A stretch of 64,000 bases of DNA from Flavobacteriaceae bacterium UBA1682 (lineage in GTDB: Bacteria > Bacteroidota > Bacteroidia > Flavobacteriales > Flavobacteriaceae): NCBI GenBank assembly GCA_002320285.1, contig DCKE01000019.1, positions 1-64,000 on the forward strand. Direction: 5' to 3'. Under the pieces are notes generated by a model. The model saw only the letters and a list, made by a program, of their open reading frames with translations, did not search any database and had not been told where the DNA came from. A program made the translations under genes and the position numbers. This document shows positions 36,736-44,575 of this stretch, one piece after another (within the stretch, counting starts at the first letter, position 1; each line of letters opens with the position of its first letter).

Positions 36736-37362
36736 ATGATTAATACGATAGAAAAACATCCCGGTTACACTTTACTAGTCGTTGCATTAAGTGTAATGAC
36801 TGCAACTTGGGCTCTTCTAACATTTGTTTTAGAAGATAATAAGATAAATTTTTACAAAGCACAGGTTGAAAGTATAAATGCGGAAAACTCTTCTTATAAA
36901 GCAAGAATTGATTTTCTCCAAAAAGAAAATGATAAAATTATTGAGACTAATAAAATTTATTTTGAACAAATAAGTAAGGACCCAAATTCAATAGTATTTT
37001 TACAAAAGAAATTAGGTGATTTAACAAATGAAAACATTAGTTTAAAAAATAAAAATTCAACTACAAGTAATACTGATAAAATCAGTTCAAAGCAACATGA
37101 TAAATTTGATGAAAACATAGATATTAGACGAGGAGAAGCATATTATAGTAAAGAAACTGAGGCTATCATTGGCTTAAACGATATAGATTTAGATAGAAAT
37201 GCATCTATTAATTTAAAACTTCCAAATCAATCTGAAAAAACGCTAAAAGTTAAAGCAGGCAAATCATTTAATTATACATTTGGACAGAAAAACTACAAGC
37301 TAATTATTAAAAATCTAAACTTTTATACTAATACATTAACTGTTCTGATTAAAGAAGAATAA
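36736..37362 (+). CDS. TM-anchored coiled-coil protein of unknown function
   Basis: A 208-aa protein. One N-terminal membrane segment (about 10-31, YTLLVVALSVMTATWALL) is followed by a coiled coil (about 38-105, with AENSSYKARIDFLQKEN) and a C-terminal beta-rich domain (about 125-208) with NIDIRRGEAYY and KAGKSFNYTFG. I do not recognise the family. It is flanked by imperfect palindromes like its neighbours, consistent with a single-gene cassette. A membrane sensor or effector role is possible but unproven. Confidence 0.6.
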   Translation: MINTIEKHPGYTLLVVALSVMTATWALLTFVLEDNKINFYKAQVESINAENSSYKARIDFLQKENDKIIETNKIYFEQISKDPNSIVFLQKKLGDLTNENISLKNKNSTTSNTDKISSKQHDKFDENIDIRRGEAYYSKETEAIIGLNDIDLDRNASINLKLPNQSEKTLKVKAGKSFNYTFGQKNYKLIIKNLNFYTNTLTVLIKEE

Positions 37363-37559
37363 CGTAATCTGAAGCTACCATAGGCTAAAAGCAATAGTTG
37401 GTTTCTGCTAAGTTTAGAGTTTAATTATATTTCCTGTAAAAGTCCATTGTATTGACTTTTTTTTAAATTTAGTCAATTAATTGGCTTTTACTCTAAGTAG
37501 CAATGACTTGAAACTTTTACTTTCAATTTCTGTCACTTTACAAAACCTAGGCACGTTAT
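37359..37559. other. Gap with 7-bp inverted arms
   Basis: ATAACGT (37359-37365) and ACGTTAT (37553-37559) bracket about 190 bp with no convincing gene. It is similar in style to the attC-like gaps further left but its cores do not fit the consensus well. Confidence 0.3.
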
Positions 37560-37583
37560 ACACAATTTTCTGAGCAACGAAAT

Positions 37584-37875
37584 CAAAAAAAAAAACATCA
37601 TTATGTTTGGAGAGAATATTTAAGAAATTGGTCTAAAAATGATAAAATAAATGCGTTGAAACTTGATGAGCGTAAAACATTAAATGGTATAAATTTAATT
37701 AACGTTGCTCAAGAAAATTTTTTCTATAAATTTCAAGAGTATACACTTGAAGAAGAAATTATCTTATTCGAATTAATTAAAGAATGGAGTGATGTAGAAA
37801 CACTAAAATTCAATTTAGAAATATATAGAACATTTACACTTTATTCAAAAGTCAAAACATTAGTTGATGATTACA
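37584..37875 (+). pseudogene. DUF4238-like gene fragment, cut by repeat R3
   Basis: The frame reads KKHHYVWREYLRNWS, similar to the HYVPQFYLRNF opening of DUF4238 proteins, then continues through NLINVAQENFFYKFQEYTLEEE to about YSKVKTLVDDYT. There it runs into repeat R3 at 37876, which supplies the last 70 or so codons of the ORF. No start codon precedes the motif; a run of 11 A just before it may mark a lost base. Both ends are therefore broken. Confidence 0.5.
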
Positions 37876-38233
37876 CCAGCTGCCGCGCGAGTCCTCTCGC
37901 GTTGCAAATGCTCTTCAATACTACAGCCAAAACAGTTACTTTAAACTACGCAAAAAGCATATCACACATTAAATATACCTTTTATAAAATAGAAAAACAT
38001 ATAATATACACCAATAAAATGCAGATGCCAACGGGAATAATAAAATATAAATCCTACTCCAATGAGTCGTTTTATTCTTATCAATTAAAATAATATAAAA
38101 TCGAAAAGACAAATCTTTCATGAATAACAAAACGACCAACATGATTGAGAATTCTTGTATTTACTAGAAACCACACGAGCTGACTCGTACGGTAGCATAG
38201 TTGAATAGTTATACTATTGGCGCGCTAACGGGG
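37876..38233. repeat. REPIN-like palindromic repeat, copy R3 (long subfamily)
   Basis: About 358 bp from a worn CCAGCTG to CTAACGGGG. The left hairpin CCGCGCGAG/CTCTCGCG is intact; the central terminator-like palindrome is decayed (ACATGATTGAGAATTC); the right hairpin has substitutions. R3, R4 and R5 share a middle section absent from R1 and R2. It directly precedes hairpin copy 1. Confidence 0.65.
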
Positions 38234-38354
38234 AATCCCCAAGACACTTTCAAACAACCCACTCACTTCCAAAACTTTAACACAATTATTTTTAGCTCAT
38301 TTATGGTATTGAGCCAGAAATATTTATATTTGATTTAGAAAATATTACGATCAA

Positions 38355-38522
38355 GCGTAAGCTGTCGAATTTGGTTATCGAAAAACCGCGAATTTTTCCA
38401 ACTAACCCAATCTTCGATGGACTTACGCTCGTGCCAACTATTGGCGTGGGCTAAGTCTTTCTGGGTTAAGGGTTCTTCGCGGTACCTCGATAACCGATTG
38501 ACTTTAGCTTCACGCCTTTTTT
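38355..38522 (+). ncRNA. Long covarying hairpin, copy 1
   Basis: About 160 nt folding into one long arm ending in a T-run. Helices: GCGT/ACGC (38355-38358, 38512-38515); AAGCT/AGCTT; GGTTATCGA/TCGATAACC (38373-38381, 38487-38495); CCGCGAA/TTCGCGG (38386-38392, 38476-38482); TAACCCA/TGGGTTA (38403-38409, 38462-38468); GACTTA/TAAGTC (38420-38425, 38452-38457); GCCAA/TTGGC around a CTA loop. Copy 2 at 42134-42296 changes three of these helices on both arms at once and leaves the apical part identical. It lies 21 bp before a two-gene unit. No known RNA family recognised. Its transcription is not shown by sequence. Confidence 0.7.
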
Positions 38523-38543
38523 AACCTTAAAAAAACCGGCACG

Positions 38544-38696
38544 ATGAAAACCCCAACCAACACCACTCCCCTTTTTAATGCGATTTTAACGACCTTGTCT
38601 ATTAAATCAGCTACTAATACCCCCATCTCCACTTTAGGCTTTAAACCAACGGAAAACAACGGCATGCTTTCAATCTTCAAACTCCCCAGCTTATGA
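38544..38696 (+). CDS. 50-aa protein of duplicated two-gene family, copy 1
   Basis: The ORF begins MKTPTNTTPLFNAIL and ends GFKPTENNGMLSIFKLPSL. Its paralogue at 42317-42469 keeps the NTTPLFNAIL and LGFKPT..N..L..FKLPSL parts while the middle varies, which is the pattern of a real coding region. The stop overlaps the start of the 169-aa gene (ATGA), so the two are translationally coupled. No family recognised. The conserved last residues might be a docking tail. Confidence 0.65.
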   Translation: MKTPTNTTPLFNAILTTLSIKSATNTPISTLGFKPTENNGMLSIFKLPSL

Positions 38697-39202
38697 AAAC
38701 GAAAGAATTTTACAGCGTGCTGCTACCGCTAATCAACTGCATACTCACCGGCAAGCCGTTTGTCGATGCTAAACAAAGTCCCATTCGATTGTCCAAGGCT
38801 TTTATAAGTTCACTAACGGATTCACTTCCTTCCTCCTTCAACAAACACCTACTTCATTGTATTAAGAGCTACTTACAGAACCTTAACGAACAAGACATAA
38901 ACCAGCTCACTTATTTTTTTGTAGATAATCGTCATTTACTTTCGGTAGCGGTTTTGATTCGGGATGCCGAGTGTACTACCCTACAATCCAAAGCCTATTA
39001 TAACGATGAGTTGATCCTGATACTACTCGATTTCCTCGAACAAAAACAGTTCGATTTGAGCCTGCATTTAACGCTTTACCTTTATCTCGAAAACCTATTG
39101 CAAATAGAAATGGAAAAAGGTTATATTTCTATAGAAACCTACTGCAAGACCCTGCGTTTTAATTCGAGAATCAGAACAAAAGATGAAATTGCTTTTTACT
39201 AA
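38693..39202 (+). CDS. 169-aa protein of duplicated two-gene family, copy 1
   Basis: An all-helical soluble protein beginning MKTKEFYSVLLPLINCILTG, with LTYFFVDNRHLLSVAVLIRD in the middle and LRFNSRIRTKDEIAFY at the end. The paralogue at 42466-42975 is the same length and differs at about 20 positions. No signal, metal motif or catalytic pattern is visible, and I do not recognise the family. The constant company of the covarying hairpin and the 50-aa ORF suggests that these parts work together. Confidence 0.75.
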   Translation: MKTKEFYSVLLPLINCILTGKPFVDAKQSPIRLSKAFISSLTDSLPSSFNKHLLHCIKSYLQNLNEQDINQLTYFFVDNRHLLSVAVLIRDAECTTLQSKAYYNDELILILLDFLEQKQFDLSLHLTLYLYLENLLQIEMEKGYISIETYCKTLRFNSRIRTKDEIAFY

Positions 39203-39228
39203 ACATTAGGTGAGAATTTATTAAAAAA

Positions 39229-39520
39229 CCCGCTGTCCCGCGAGTCCTCTCGCATCGCAACTGCTCTTCAATACTACAGCTAAAACACTTACTTTAAACT
39301 ACGCAAAGAACATATCACATACTATATATACCTTTCATAAAATAAAAAAACATTTAATTTACACCTGCAAGGTGCAGATGCCTGCGGACATTGTAAAATT
39401 TATATTTCAGTCCATTTAGTCGTTTTTATTCACTTGAATTAAAATAGTAAAAAATCGAAAAAACAAATCTTTCATGAATACCTAAATATCCAACATGATT
39501 GAGAATTCTACTGCTTATAT
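39229..39520. repeat. REPIN-like repeat, copy R4, right end missing
   Basis: Starts CCCGCTG with left hairpin CCCGCGAG/CTCTCGC and shares the long-subfamily middle. The central palindrome is decayed, and the similarity fades near 39520 before any right hairpin. The 39521-39804 stretch shows nothing convincing; an 87-codon minus-strand ORF there lies partly in the repeat. Confidence 0.55.
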
Positions 39521-39804
39521 TAGTGTCCATTTCCGGCATGCATTCCTTGATGATTTTATGTCGACAATGCATACCAATCAACCTACAAACTACGATTTTA
39601 GACTTTACAAAAAGTAAACGCAGTATGTTAGCGTGATACAAATTAGATTGACTTTTTTGCTTAAATTTATCCCATAAACCGGTTTCCATACAAGTTGGTT
39701 GCTAAATTTAAAGTTTCGATTTTAAATTGCTCAAAATTACATAGCTCCAAAAACTTGTAACTCTTTTTCGAATCCAATAAACCAGAATTAAAATCGTAAA
39801 AAAC

Positions 39805-40347
39805 ATGAATATTAAAATTGAAACCGAGCGACTATACTTAAGAGAAATGCTGGCAAGCGATGAAGATGGATTATTTGAACTCGATAGCAATCCCGCCGTT
39901 CACACCTATTTAGGTAATAATCCAATAACAAAAATAGACGAAGCCGCACAATATATTGAGTTCGTACAGCAGCAATACAAAGAAAACGGCGTTGGACGTT
40001 GGGCGGTAATCGATAAAGTTAGCGGGGAATTTATGGGTTGGTCAGGAATTAAACTGATCAAAGAACCGATGAACAATCACCTTAATTTTTATGAAATTGG
40101 TTATCGATTCATAGAAAAACATTGGGGAAAGGGATTTGCTACTGAAACAACTACTGCCTTGTTAGCATATGCTTTTGAGCACTTAAAAACAACTAAAGTC
40201 TACGCCATCTGTCATATAGAGAATCTAGGTTCAAAAAACGTTTTACTAAAAAGCGGTTTAAACCTGATAGAAACCTTTGATTTTGAGGGCACCGAACACA
40301 ACTGGTTTGAAATAAGTAAAGAGGAATGGCTTGATAAAAAAGCTTAA
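39805..40347 (+). CDS. GNAT acetyltransferase, RimJ/RimL type
   Basis: A 180-aa protein of the N-acetyltransferase fold: IETERLYLREMLASD at the N-terminus, the GWSGIKLIKE strand, YEIGYRFIEKHWGKGFATETT with the acetyl-CoA binding R/Q-x-x-G-x-G/A loop (HWGKGFA), then HIENLGSKNVLLKSGL. This subgroup acetylates ribosomal-protein N-termini, small amines or antibiotics; the substrate cannot be told. It stands alone between two copies of the hairpin unit. Confidence 0.88.
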   Translation: MNIKIETERLYLREMLASDEDGLFELDSNPAVHTYLGNNPITKIDEAAQYIEFVQQQYKENGVGRWAVIDKVSGEFMGWSGIKLIKEPMNNHLNFYEIGYRFIEKHWGKGFATETTTALLAYAFEHLKTTKVYAICHIENLGSKNVLLKSGLNLIETFDFEGTEHNWFEISKEEWLDKKA

Positions 40348-40613
40348 TTCGGTTTTATACAAAAAAGCAATTCCTTACTTTTGAGCCCAACTAAAAGGGG
40401 GTAAAATTAGCTTTATATGATTTCGATAACCTGAACCTAGCGGTTTCCATTGATCAAACACTTGGAGAAATCAATACAAAACATGTAAGTAATCTACAAA
40501 CCGACAATTTGTACATACAACTTCATAAAAGCATTGTATGCCCTTTAGTCATCGAACAAGTAGATTTTTTAAAACAACTAACAGCTGTATTTGAGCATCA
40601 AAGATATATAGAA

Positions 40614-41537
40614 ATGACCCGATTTATTTTAGTGCTACTCGTGATTTTAGCAAGCCCGATTCTAAAGGCCCAATCGACTATATATTCCAAAGCTTATGGT
40701 GAAAGCAATAACCCTGCTGTTATTTACATTCACGGAGGTCCGCGAGGCAATTCGACACTTTTTGAAGGAACAACTGCCGAAAGCTTAGCTAATCGAGGAT
40801 TTTATGTGATCATTTACGACAGAAGAGGTGAAGGCCGCTCTGTCGACACTACAGCGACCTTTACATTCCAAGAAGCCCTAGAAGATTTAGACGCTATCTA
40901 TAAAAATTACCAGCTTAGAAGTGCGCATATTATCGCTCATAGTTTTGGCGGATTGGTAGGAACACTTTTCACACAGCAGTACCCTGAGAAAGTGCAGTCA
41001 TTAATACTGGTAGGGGCATTGTTTTCTCAACAGCAAACATATAACCATATTTTGGCGACTGCGAAAAAAAATTACCTCGAGAAAAAGGATTCCTTGATGG
41101 TTTCAAAAATTTTGGAGATTGAAAAACTGCCAAAAAACTCCGCGGAATATCGAAAGAAATGTTATGAAGTGGCCGCTAAAAACAATTATTTCAAAATGCC
41201 GTTCCCGACAAAAGAATCCATGCTACTACAAGAAAACTATCAAAATAGTGACTTTGCTAAAAACAATATTCGCAACGACAATGCCCCACTTCTATTCTAT
41301 AAAAACGAAGTCAAAAATAATATGGACACCTCTCCTATTCTAATAAACCTTAAAAAACAGGTCAAATTGTATGCTATTTACGGCGCACAAGACCAGATAT
41401 TTTCGCCCAAGCAATTTAAGGACATCAAGAATATCGTCACAGACGACAACTTTAAAAGCATTGACAATTGTTCGCATTACCCCTTTGTTGATCAACAAAT
41501 TGAGTTTATCAATACCGTTGAACAATGGCTAAAATAA
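40614..41537 (+). CDS. Alpha/beta hydrolase, exported
   Basis: 307 aa from the Met at 40614, chosen because it opens a signal peptide (TRFILVLLVILASPILKAQ); the in-frame Met at 40509 would add 35 residues of uncertain origin. The hydrolase core has YIHGGPRGN (oxyanion loop), YDRRGEGRS, the nucleophile elbow AHSFGGL, and a late Asp (GAQDQIF) and His (NCSHYPF) for the triad. It resembles proline iminopeptidase-like hydrolases. Substrate unknown. The 5' extension may be coding debris. Confidence 0.85.
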   Translation: MTRFILVLLVILASPILKAQSTIYSKAYGESNNPAVIYIHGGPRGNSTLFEGTTAESLANRGFYVIIYDRRGEGRSVDTTATFTFQEALEDLDAIYKNYQLRSAHIIAHSFGGLVGTLFTQQYPEKVQSLILVGALFSQQQTYNHILATAKKNYLEKKDSLMVSKILEIEKLPKNSAEYRKKCYEVAAKNNYFKMPFPTKESMLLQENYQNSDFAKNNIRNDNAPLLFYKNEVKNNMDTSPILINLKKQVKLYAIYGAQDQIFSPKQFKDIKNIVTDDNFKSIDNCSHYPFVDQQIEFINTVEQWLK

Positions 41538-41652
41538 AAACGCTCAACAGCTTAAAATTTATTTAACGAATGCCTAGTGAGGGACTAAAACCCCTATTCT
41601 GTTATTGAATTGCTGAATGTAATTCTTTAAATATCAGGCAGCCTTATCAAAA

Positions 41653-42012
41653 CCCCGCTGCCGCGCGAGTCTTCTCGCGTTGTAAATACTCTTCTTTACT
41701 ACAGCTAAAATAGCTACTTACTTTAAACTATACTAATAACATATTACTTCCTCACTAAATATACCTTTTTTAAAATAGAAAAAAACTTAATAACCACAAG
41801 TAAGATGTGGGACCTGCGGGGATTATAAAAAACTATAATTACGACTCATTTTATTCATCTGAATTAAAATAATATAAAATCGAAAAAACAAATCTTTCAA
41901 GCATATCAAAACGTCCAACACGATTAAGAATTCTTGTTCTTAATATAGACCACGCGAGCGGACTCGCGCGGTAGCTTAGTTGATTAGTTACAGTATTCGT
42001 GCGCTAGTGGGG
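41653..42012. repeat. REPIN-like palindromic repeat, copy R5 (long subfamily)
   Basis: 360 bp from CCCCGCTG to CTAGTGGGG. Left hairpin CCGCGCGAG/CTTCTCGCG and right hairpin CCACGCGAG/CTCGCGCGG are well kept. The central palindrome is decayed. It directly precedes hairpin copy 2, exactly as R3 precedes copy 1. Confidence 0.7.
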
Positions 42013-42133
42013 TATCACCAAGACACTTCCAAACAACCCCCTCACTTCCAAAACTTTAACACAATTATTCTTACCTCTTTTTGGGTATGGAGCCCAAAAT
42101 ATTTATATTTGGTTTAGAAAATATTACGATTAA

Positions 42134-42296
42134 GCGTAAGCTGTCGAATTTGGTTGCAGAAAACTCGGAATCTTCTAAAAACCCAAACTTCGATGGACTT
42201 ACGCTCGTGCCAACTATTGGCGTGGGCTAAGTCTTTCTGGGTTTTGGGCAACCGAGTGCCTCTGCAACCGATTGACTTTAGCTTCACGCCTTTTTT
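42134..42296 (+). ncRNA. Long covarying hairpin, copy 2
   Basis: Same fold as copy 1 with coordinated changes: GGTTGCAGA/TCTGCAACC (42152-42160, 42261-42269) replaces GGTTATCGA/TCGATAACC; ACTCGG/CCGAGT (42163-42168, 42252-42257) replaces the CCGCGAA helix; AAAACCCA/TGGGTTTT (42178-42185, 42238-42245) replaces TAACCCA/TGGGTTA. The apical segment and the closing T-run are unchanged. A small extra hairpin upstream (TTGGG/CCCAA around 42081-42097) is better formed here than in copy 1. It precedes the second two-gene unit by 21 bp. Confidence 0.7.
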
Positions 42297-42316
42297 AATC
42301 TTAAAAAACTGGCACG

Positions 42317-42469
42317 ATGAAAAACTCAACCAACACCACTCCCCTTTTTAATGCGATTTTAAAGACCCTATTTGCTACAGCGGCAACTTATGAGCCCATC
42401 TCCTTTTTAGGCTTTAAACCAACGAAAAACAGCGGTATACTTTCACTTTTTAAACTCCCCAGCTTATGA
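42317..42469 (+). CDS. 50-aa protein of duplicated two-gene family, copy 2
   Basis: Begins MKNSTNTTPLFNAIL and ends KLPSL; same length as copy 1, with the first and last thirds conserved and the middle (LFATAATYEPISF) diverged. The stop overlaps the next start as ATGA. Conservation of frame and of the coupled arrangement in two diverged copies is the main evidence that it is translated. Function unknown. Confidence 0.65.
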   Translation: MKNSTNTTPLFNAILKTLFATAATYEPISFLGFKPTKNSGILSLFKLPSL

Positions 42470-42975
42470 AAACGAAAGAATTTTACACTGTATTGCTACC
42501 GCTGATCAACTGCATACTCACCGGCAAGCCGTTTGTCGATGCTAAACAAAGTCCCATTCGACTGTCAAAGGCTTTTATAATTTCGCTAACGGATTCAATT
42601 CCTACCTCTTTCAACAAACACCTACTCCGCTGTATTAAGAGCTATCTAAAGAACCTCAACGAACAAGACATAAACCAACTCACTTATTTTTTTGTGGATA
42701 ATCGTCATTTGCTGTCCGTAGCGGTTTTGATTCGAGATGCCGAGTGTACCACCCCACAATCCAAAGCCTATTATAACGATGAGTTGATCCTGATACTGCT
42801 CGATTTCCTCGAACAAAAACAGTTTGATATGAGCTTAGATCTAACGTTATACCTATATCTCGAAAACCTATTGCAAATCGAAATGGAAAACGGTCGTATT
42901 TCTGTAGAAACCTACCGCAAGACCCTGCGTTTTAATTCGAGAATCAGAACAAAAGATGAAATTGCTTTTTACTGA
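42466..42975 (+). CDS. 169-aa protein of duplicated two-gene family, copy 2
   Basis: Close paralogue of 38693-39202 with the same length and the same helical pattern. Most substitutions are conservative (for example SSLTDSLPSSF to ISLTDSIPTSF), which suggests purifying selection on the protein. No recognised domain. As in copy 1, it follows a palindromic repeat, the covarying hairpin and the 50-aa ORF, so the block 37876-39202 corresponds to 41653-42975. Confidence 0.75.
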   Translation: MKTKEFYTVLLPLINCILTGKPFVDAKQSPIRLSKAFIISLTDSIPTSFNKHLLRCIKSYLKNLNEQDINQLTYFFVDNRHLLSVAVLIRDAECTTPQSKAYYNDELILILLDFLEQKQFDMSLDLTLYLYLENLLQIEMENGRISVETYRKTLRFNSRIRTKDEIAFY

Positions 42976-43047
42976 TCAGAATATGAAGATTTATCAAAAT
43001 CACTAATAGCCTAAAACATCCGAATTTTCAATTCTGTAAAGTCGTAA

Positions 43048-43299
43048 TTGCAAAAGATTTTTCCAAAGGCCGTTAAAGAAATCATCTCACTCCAAATAGT
43101 GTATGCCTCCTTCCAAATACGTAGGCATCCCACAATAAAAGTAATCTTACAACTGTCGGACTTTAAAGATTATTTTAGAACCTATAGTAGTGAATTGAGA
43201 AAACGCGCAATTTATTCGGTTGATTATTTACCTGTTCAAGCGATCGTCAATTGTCGGGTGTTCCGTACAAATAATACAAAACGCATAAAAACACTATAA
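43048..43299 (+). CDS. Doubtful small ORF
   Basis: 83 codons with a basic, helical product (YSSELRKRAIYSVDYLPVQA). It ends immediately before a strong terminator, which is the only support. The start is unclear and no family is recognised. It may be the tail of an older gene. Confidence 0.3.
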   Translation: MQKIFPKAVKEIISLQIVYASFQIRRHPTIKVILQLSDFKDYFRTYSSELRKRAIYSVDYLPVQAIVNCRVFRTNNTKRIKTL

Positions 43300-43302
43300 A
43301 GC

Positions 43303-43341
43303 AAAAAAACGAGCAACTTCATTGGAGTTGCTCGTTTTTTT
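43303..43341. terminator. Bidirectional intrinsic terminator
   Basis: A7 then ACGAGCAACT, loop TCATTGG, AGTTGCTCGT and T7. It serves the rightward ORF and the leftward glycosyltransferase gene. Confidence 0.9.
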
Positions 43342-43398
43342 ATAAACTCAATAGCTTTTTACAAGCTGCCCGTGTGAAAATTCAATATTTTATAAATA

Positions 43399-44268
43399 CT
43401 AACTATTGATATAACAGGCGTTTTTCGGTTTAAAAACACTTTGTAGTTTTTTAGATAATCGCTTGTAGGTATTGGAGGTTTTTACATAAAATGGCGTTTC
43501 TACAAACGGAAACAGCCTGGCCGATGTTATCATTTCCTCTACCGTTAAATTTGTCATCAACGATTTACTGATCCAAACTGAAATAATAGTATTCCATTGG
43601 TCCTTATTTCCCCAATAGTGCCCTACGATATGATCGGCAGCTTTTACAGTAGACAAATGGTTACTCGCTATTCCAAACGACAATTGTTCCATGGTAAAAC
43701 AAGTCACCTGGGCCGCACACATTTCATCAGTGATTTGCAAAGCCAGAGGAATCGTTCCGAAATTCTCAGATGATATACCGATAACACCCGAATTCCACAT
43801 CGTTGTGTTTTCATCGATCCGGATATCTGCAAATTTTTTATGTTTGATTTGCTCCCACAACTTTTTTTCGGTTTTTGTTTTCAAATTAGGTAGGGTTCCT
43901 TCATTGAGATGTAGAAAATTATGCCCTCTATTCAATCCCGCCTTTAAGAGACTCAACGGCTGGTAGACAAAGGTATCTCCATCTAAATATAAGATGTGTT
44001 TGTCGGGATATTGCTGGCTTATATATTCTAGTGCTTTGATCTTGACTCTAAAAAAATAATTGTAATCGCCTTGCCATTCCGCAATCATTTTTTTATCGAT
44101 GGGAATAATTGTTATACGATCTGCTAACTGTTTAAACAAAGAGGGATCTTCAGCTATTACAATGATATGATCTGCCTGATCCTTATAGGCTAAGGCGGTG
44201 TATATCGAAAAAAACACTTGCTGATAATACGTGATGTTATTTCCAAAAACAAAATAGATAATATTCAT
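43399..44268 (-). CDS. Glycosyltransferase, GT-A fold (GT8-like)
   Basis: 289 aa from the ATG at 44268; a TTG five codons earlier would be in frame. It begins NIIYFVFGNNITYYQQVFFS, typical for a nucleotide-sugar binding first strand. The DxD metal motif is in ILYLDGDTFVY, followed by WNSGVIGI and GHYWGNKDQW, as in GT8-like transferases. It is probably cytoplasmic and transfers a hexose in cell-surface glycan synthesis. No other glycan genes are adjacent, so the acceptor is unknown. Confidence 0.8.
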   Translation of the reverse strand: MNIIYFVFGNNITYYQQVFFSIYTALAYKDQADHIIVIAEDPSLFKQLADRITIIPIDKKMIAEWQGDYNYFFRVKIKALEYISQQYPDKHILYLDGDTFVYQPLSLLKAGLNRGHNFLHLNEGTLPNLKTKTEKKLWEQIKHKKFADIRIDENTTMWNSGVIGISSENFGTIPLALQITDEMCAAQVTCFTMEQLSFGIASNHLSTVKAADHIVGHYWGNKDQWNTIISVWISKSLMTNLTVEEMITSARLFPFVETPFYVKTSNTYKRLSKKLQSVFKPKNACYINS

Positions 44269-44524
44269 TGATTTTTTTTTCAAAAATACACAATAAATGC
44301 ATTTAAATATGCAAATATTTTAATTTTCAAACCTAAAATACAGCTTTTATAAAACGAGCAACAAACACGGTATAATTATGTTGTCTCTTCAATTAAACGC
44401 TATTTAATAGCGTATTTGTAAAATATTATATATTTCATGGATAAAATAGTAAGACCTAACTTTCCCAGAATTAAACAGTAATCAGAAGTCAAATTCGCCA
44501 GTCAAATTAGACGGTACAAGACAC

Positions 44525-44555
44525 AAAAAAAGCTGTCCTTTCGAGACAGCTTTTT
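44525..44555 (-). terminator. Intrinsic terminator of the lipoprotein gene
   Basis: AAAGCTGTC and GACAGCTTT arms with flanking A and T runs, just downstream (minus strand) of the gene's stop at 44576. The 44284-44524 gap holds nothing else that I can support. Confidence 0.85.
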
Positions 44556-44575
44556 ATATTCTAATAAATATATTT

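Noticed and set aside
39426..39689. 87-codon minus-strand ORF
   Set aside because: Half of it lies in repeat R4, and the sequence shows no protein-like conservation with the other repeat copies.
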